A stretch of 46,089 nucleotides of DNA from contig JAGGVO010000006.1 of the NCBI GenBank assembly GCA_021157965.1, forward strand, positions 1 through 46,089. The letters are read 5' to 3'. Each line of letters opens with the position of its first letter. Position 1 is the stretch's first letter. The position numbers were made by a program, and so were the translations under genes. A model generated the notes under the pieces. The model was given only the letters and a program-made list of their open reading frames with translations, ran no database searches and was not told the origin of the DNA. Source of the stretch: Candidatus Neomarinimicrobiota bacterium. Lineage in GTDB: Bacteria > Fidelibacterota > Fidelibacteria > Fidelibacterales > Fidelibacteraceae. Of this stretch, positions 42,851 to 46,089 are shown one piece after another.

Positions 42851-43606
42851 TCAAGATGAACTTTTTTCTGATAAGCGGACAATTGTGATACTGATTTCGT
42901 ATACGATTATCAGGGGGACAGCCATCAGCATCTGAGTAAAGGGGTCGGGAGGGGTCAGGATTGCAGCCAGAATAAAGATGACAATGAGTGCATATTTTCT
43001 GGTTTTTTTCATAAACCCGGCATGTAAAACACCCATTTTGGCTAAAATAAAACTCAGGACAGGTAATTCAAACACTACACCGACACTTAACATGAGCATG
43101 ACAACAAAGCGAATATAATAATCAATCGCAATGATTGGAGAAACTGAATAAGGCTGACTGATATTCATAAAAAAGCGGAGCGCCAGGGGAAGCATCAGGT
43201 AATAGGCCATGGCAGAGCCGACAATGAAACAGAAAAACGTGATGACGATTAAAAGTCCTACCCATTTACGTTCTTTCCTGTATAAACCCGGCTTCACAAA
43301 AGCCCAGATCTGATAAACCAGAACGGGAATTGACAGAATCAAGCCCCCGACAAAGGCCACAAGAACCTGAACGATAAACATTCCCTGAACTTTAAGGACC
43401 TGCAGATGAATGGGGGGATTCAGCATAAGGGCCGGATGAATCAAAAAATCTATCATCTCTTTTGCATAGATAAAACAGGCCACACCTGTCAGAACAATAG
43501 CCAGAATACTGTAAAAGAGCCGTTTTCTCAGTTCAGTCAGGTGATCCATAAAACTCATTTCAGGAAGTTCCTGCCTTGTATCTGTGGACTGGCTTTCTTT
43601 CGTCAT
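42851..43606 (-). CDS. tatC: Sec-independent protein translocase TatC
   Basis: About 251 residues, six TM helices. It recognises twin-arginine signal peptides at the inner membrane. MSFMDHLTELRKRLFYS is the conserved cytoplasmic start, with the Glu needed for signal binding. FVKPGLYRKERKW is the next loop. FELPVLSFILAKMG and AAILTPPDPFTQMLMAVPLIIVYEISI match the family. The start at 43606 has AGAAGG seven bases upstream; ATG 43636 would add ten residues with a poor RBS. tatA/B are not in the window. Confidence 0.95.
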   Translation of the reverse strand: MTKESQSTDTRQELPEMSFMDHLTELRKRLFYSILAIVLTGVACFIYAKEMIDFLIHPALMLNPPIHLQVLKVQGMFIVQVLVAFVGGLILSIPVLVYQIWAFVKPGLYRKERKWVGLLIVITFFCFIVGSAMAYYLMLPLALRFFMNISQPYSVSPIIAIDYYIRFVVMLMLSVGVVFELPVLSFILAKMGVLHAGFMKKTRKYALIVIFILAAILTPPDPFTQMLMAVPLIIVYEISITIVRLSEKSSS

Positions 43607-43667
43607 TTCCATGCCTTCTTGTTGATTTCCATCCATTAAATCTCAGCAGAAGTTACGGAAAATTCAT

Positions 43668-43696
43668 TTGCCTGCCAATTTTGTTCTATTTATATT
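43668..43696 (+). promoter_or_regulatory. Candidate promoter of tRNA-Ala
   Basis: TTGCCT (43668-43673), 17 bp, TATATT (43691-43696). It sits 20 bp before the first tRNA base. Confidence 0.5.
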
Positions 43697-43716
43697 TTCA
43701 GGCTTTTTGACGAAAT

Positions 43717-43789
<73 letters not shown>

Positions 43790-44018
43790 CACCTCATAAT
43801 TGATAAAATTGCTTTTTATATAATTAAATAAATTTGTTTAGTGCTATGAAACAAAGAATCAACATTTTCATTCTTCACTTCTTTGGTCAGCAGCAATGAC
43901 TAACAAGATAAATCTCATTCATTTAGTTATAATAACACATGTTAATATTATTCAATCATCCTCCCCGGCATTTACCAATCTCTTCTCTCCGGACTGAAGT
44001 TCGGGGTCATTCAGAAGA

Positions 44019-44789
44019 TCAGAACTCAATATCAATTCCGACAGGACAATGATCCGAACCCATGACCTGATCCAGAATAAATGCATCTTTCACATTCTCT
44101 TTGAGATCATGGGAAATATAGAAATAATCGATACGCCACCCGATATTCCGGGGACGGGCATTTGTCCGGTAAGACCACCAGGAATAACGGTCCGGTTCAT
44201 CAGGATGAAAAAGACGAAAGATATCCACATAACCATGATCTTCCAGTTTATCCATCCAGGCCCGCTCAATGGGTAAAAATCCTGACGTCTGCTCATTTTC
44301 TTTTGGTCTGGCAAGATCTATGGGATGATGGGCCGTATTGTAATCTCCACAGATAATGAGTTTTTCCCCTTGCTTCCTCAGTGACTCAAAATAGTGAAGA
44401 GCCTCTTCATAAAAATCCAGTTTATAGCGGAGTCTTTCGTCATTCATTTGTCCGTTGGGAAAATAGATGTTTAGCAGTGTAAAATTTTTGAAGCGGGTCA
44501 AAAGAACCCGTCCTTCATGATCATTCCATCGATCTCCAATTCCACGCCGGATCTCTTCAGGCTCAATTTTTGAATAAGTAGCCACACCACTGTAGCCTTT
44601 CCGTTCTGCAAAATGATAGTAAGCAAAGGGATATCCTGCGGGGTTCAACATTTCGTTGGTAAGCTGATCTTCCTGAATTTTTGTCTCCTGCAAACATACG
44701 ATATCCCCGCCCAGTTGAAGAAGAATATCGGGCAATCCTTTACGCAGGACAGCCCGCAAACCATTAACATTCCATGATATTAATTTCAT
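44019..44789 (-). CDS. xth: Exodeoxyribonuclease III
   Basis: 256 residues, AP endonuclease/3' exonuclease of base excision repair. MKLISWNVNGLRAVLRKG, IVCLQETKIQ (metal Glu), GYSGVATYSK, NIYFPNGQ, ICGDYNTAHHPIDLA (metal site), DRYSWWSYRTNARPRNIGWRIDYFYIS and MGSDHCPVGIDI (catalytic His) are all present. The frame continues to 44894, but ATG 44789, the third of three consecutive ATGs, has AAGGA seven bases upstream and the normal family start. Divergent from ferritin. Confidence 0.94.
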   Translation of the reverse strand: MKLISWNVNGLRAVLRKGLPDILLQLGGDIVCLQETKIQEDQLTNEMLNPAGYPFAYYHFAERKGYSGVATYSKIEPEEIRRGIGDRWNDHEGRVLLTRFKNFTLLNIYFPNGQMNDERLRYKLDFYEEALHYFESLRKQGEKLIICGDYNTAHHPIDLARPKENEQTSGFLPIERAWMDKLEDHGYVDIFRLFHPDEPDRYSWWSYRTNARPRNIGWRIDYFYISHDLKENVKDAFILDQVMGSDHCPVGIDIEF

Positions 44790-44853
44790 CATCATATCCT
44801 TATTTTTCATCTGTTTCAACAGGTCTGATATTTTAAGGCTTTTCCCGTTACGG

Positions 44854-44869
44854 ACAAGCAATTCCTTGT
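44854..44869. promoter_or_regulatory. Inverted repeat in the ferritin upstream region
   Basis: ACAAG-N6-CTTGT (44854-44858, 44865-44869), about 55 bp before the ferritin ATG, in the divergent gap with xth. Possible regulator site, weakly supported. Confidence 0.2.
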
Positions 44870-44923
44870 AACCTCCCGGGGCCGGAAAAATCATATCTAA
44901 ACAAACAACAGAAAGGAGTAACT

Positions 44924-45436
44924 ATGATATCGAAAAAGCTGGAAAAAGCTTTGAACGAACAAATCAACAAAGAGCTGTATTCCGAATACTACTATCTTGG
45001 AATGGCTGCCTGGTTCAATGATAAAGGACTGGACGGCTTTGCCAATTTTTTTAAGGTCCAGGTGCAGGAAGAACGCTTTCACGCCATGAAAATGTATGAT
45101 TACCTGGTAAACCGGGGAGGTAAGGTTGAACTGGAAACCATTCAGAAACCGCCTCAGGATTTTGAATCTGCCGAAGATATATTCAAAAAAGCCTATGAGC
45201 ATGAACAATTCGTGACAAAATCCATCAATGATCTGATGGATCTGGCCATTGCTGAAAATGATCATGCCACACGGAATTTTCTCAACTGGTTCATTGAAGA
45301 ACAGGTTGAAGAAGAAGCATCTATGGATGAACTGCTGACGAAAGTCCGTATGATCGGATCGAAAGGACACGGATTGTTGATGCTGGACGGACAACTTGCG
45401 CAACGGTCTTTCAACCCTGTTGATTCTGAGGCTTGA
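44924..45436 (+). CDS. ftnA: Ferritin (FtnA type)
   Basis: 170 residues, four-helix iron-storage subunit that assembles as a 24-mer. Ferroxidase-centre residues match E. coli FtnA numbering: Glu17, Glu50 and His53 (VQEERFHAMK), Glu94, Gln127 and Glu130 (IEEQVEEE). Tyr24 is present (SEYYYLGMA). No haem Met of bacterioferritin is apparent. AAAGGAG precedes the ATG. It is followed 82 bp later by superoxide reductase, a pairing that limits iron-driven oxidative damage. Confidence 0.96.
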   Translation: MISKKLEKALNEQINKELYSEYYYLGMAAWFNDKGLDGFANFFKVQVQEERFHAMKMYDYLVNRGGKVELETIQKPPQDFESAEDIFKKAYEHEQFVTKSINDLMDLAIAENDHATRNFLNWFIEEQVEEEASMDELLTKVRMIGSKGHGLLMLDGQLAQRSFNPVDSEA

Positions 45437-45439
45437 TGT

Positions 45440-45473
45440 CATTACCGGTGGGTAATGATTCTTAATGAGAATG
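45440..45473. promoter_or_regulatory. Nested inverted repeats between ferritin and SOR, possible Fur/PerR-type operator
   Basis: CATTACC-GGTG-GGTAATG (45440-45457) is a hairpin without a T-run. It is followed at once by ATTCT-N5-AGAAT (45458-45472). The AATGATTCTTAATGAGAAT stretch recalls Fur/PerR-family boxes, and the flanking genes are classic targets. Pattern only. Confidence 0.3.
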
Positions 45474-45518
45474 TGATACATAAGGATTTACACATAATCA
45501 ATGCAAAAAGGAGAAATA

Positions 45519-45899
45519 ATGCCTGTTCAAGGAGACTTACTCTATTCACCAAAAAGTAAAACATTAGTGGAAGTGATTCATGGAAGTGAGAACCTGCCGG
45601 AATGCGACGGGTTCCCCATGAAAATACTGGAAGCCAAAACAGAAGATTCCAAACACGAAAAACATGTCCCCTATGTGGAAACAAAGGATGACGGCGTTTT
45701 GGTAAAAATCGGCCAGAACGAAGACCACCCCATGACCGAAGAACACTACATATATTACATTGAAGTCCGTACCGGGGATATGAGCCTGCGAAAATACCTG
45801 AAACCCGGGGACAAACCCCAGGCCTGGTTTCCGGTAAACCGCTTCGAGATTGTGGAAGTTCTGGAATGGTGTAACATTCACGGATTGTGGAAAGCATGA
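45519..45899 (+). CDS. Superoxide reductase with a vestigial desulforedoxin domain
   Basis: 126 residues, full desulfoferrodoxin length. It reduces superoxide to peroxide. The catalytic iron site is complete: Glu47-Lys48-His49, His70, His76, Cys118 and His121 (EKHVP, HPMTEEHY, WCNIHGLWKA). The N-terminal desulforedoxin module keeps its fold-like sequence (LVEVIHGSEN) but its rubredoxin-like ligands are lost: two cysteines are Ser10 and Ser13, and only Cys29 remains. That makes it a class III SOR as in Treponema. AAAAAGGAG precedes ATG 45519. The tandem repeat begins one base after its stop. Confidence 0.92.
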   Translation: MPVQGDLLYSPKSKTLVEVIHGSENLPECDGFPMKILEAKTEDSKHEKHVPYVETKDDGVLVKIGQNEDHPMTEEHYIYYIEVRTGDMSLRKYLKPGDKPQAWFPVNRFEIVEVLEWCNIHGLWKA

Positions 45900-45900
45900 C

Positions 45901-46089
45901 GTTGAGACGTTAAGACGTTGAGACGTTGAGAGGTTGAGAGGTTGAGACGTTGAGACGTTGAGAGGTTGAGACGTTGAGAGGTTGAGACGTTGAGAGGTTG
46001 AGACGTTGAGACGTTGAGAGGTTGAGACGTTGAGACGTTGAGACGTTGAGACGTTGAGACGTTGAGAGGTTGAGACGTTGAGAGGTTGA
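45901..46089. repeat. 8-bp tandem repeat GTTGAGA(C/G), continues past the window
   Basis: There are 23 full units and a partial one. Unit 2 has one extra change (GTTAAGAC); otherwise only the eighth base varies, C or G. The order of that base is CCCGGCCGCGCGCCGCCCCCGCG. No spacers, so it is not CRISPR. It starts one base after the SOR stop codon. Confidence 0.97.

Noticed and set aside
43790-44018. Small RNA or second tRNA after tRNA-Ala
   Set aside because: AT-rich, no cloverleaf, no stable hairpin with T-run.
44897-45481. 194-residue minus-strand ORF over ferritin
   Set aside because: Antisense shadow of a clear ferritin gene; composition is Phe/Ile/His-rich noise.
45901-46089. CRISPR array
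   Set aside because: The repeats are 8 bp and contiguous; there are no unique spacers and no cas genes.
45900-46089. Repeat-encoded peptide on the minus strand (VSTSQRLN period)
   Set aside because: Open only because the unit lacks minus-strand stops; no start codon or RBS is seen and it would run antisense into the SOR gene.

Overview
This 46 kb window, roughly 45% GC by eye, reads as ordinary chromosome from a Gram-negative (diderm) bacterium, probably of the Fibrobacterota-Chlorobiota-Bacteroidota (FCB) superphylum or a neighbouring candidate phylum. The evidence is a TonB-dependent receptor, a heptose kinase for LPS core, many lipobox proteins, a GWxTD-domain protein, a regulator-type beta-propeller and the decayed tail of a C-terminal sorting domain. 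Superoxide reductase, ferritin and a UbiA/UbiX/UbiE quinone cluster suggest an anaerobe or microaerophile with a menaquinone-type quinone. No phage, IS element or CRISPR array is visible.

Layout. Positions 1-4264 (minus): 5' end of a TonB receptor, aminopeptidase P, a small membrane protein. 4442-7292 (plus): flavin reductase-like protein, then a tight pair of dipeptide epimerase and alpha-oxoamine-synthase-like enzyme. 7373-10153 (minus): sorting-domain remnant, PP2A-like phosphatase, aspS. 10278-12567 (plus): doubtful small ORF, GHL10-type lipoprotein, single-domain response regulator with promoter and terminator. 12739-18317 (minus): a five-gene chain, ilvE - PEGA protein - LamG lipoprotein - iron-sulfur flavoprotein - FAD amine oxidase. 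18473-22815 (minus): aconitase-like pseudoenzyme - rmlA - mtaB - deoxynucleoside kinase. 22816-23902: repeats, a small acyl-carrier-like gene and a decayed gene. 23903-32055 (minus): propeller protein - GWxTD protein - dehydrogenase-like pseudoenzyme - polA - nadB. 32097-34611 (minus): gpmI - hldA. 34695-40898 (minus): amylase - queD - queE - queC - ubiA - ubiX - ubiE, nearly every junction overlapping. 41102-45899: MBL hydrolase, LysM lipoprotein, tatC, tRNA-Ala, xth, ferritin, superoxide reductase. 45901 to the edge: a perfect-phase 8-bp tandem repeat.

The most striking observation is a pair of intact genes within 8 kb. One (21493-22815) is a full-length homologue of the 3-isopropylmalate dehydratase large subunit (LeuC/aconitase). 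The other (28213-29268) is a full-length homologue of the isopropylmalate/isocitrate dehydrogenases (LeuB/IDH). Both have lost essentially all catalytic and cofactor residues. The parent enzymes act one after the other in leucine, lysine and TCA pathways, so two non-catalytic relatives side by side suggest a repurposed metabolite-sensing or scaffold function that I cannot match to a described system.

All homology statements rest on reading motifs and remembered family patterns; no database search was run. Promoters and operators are pattern matches only.
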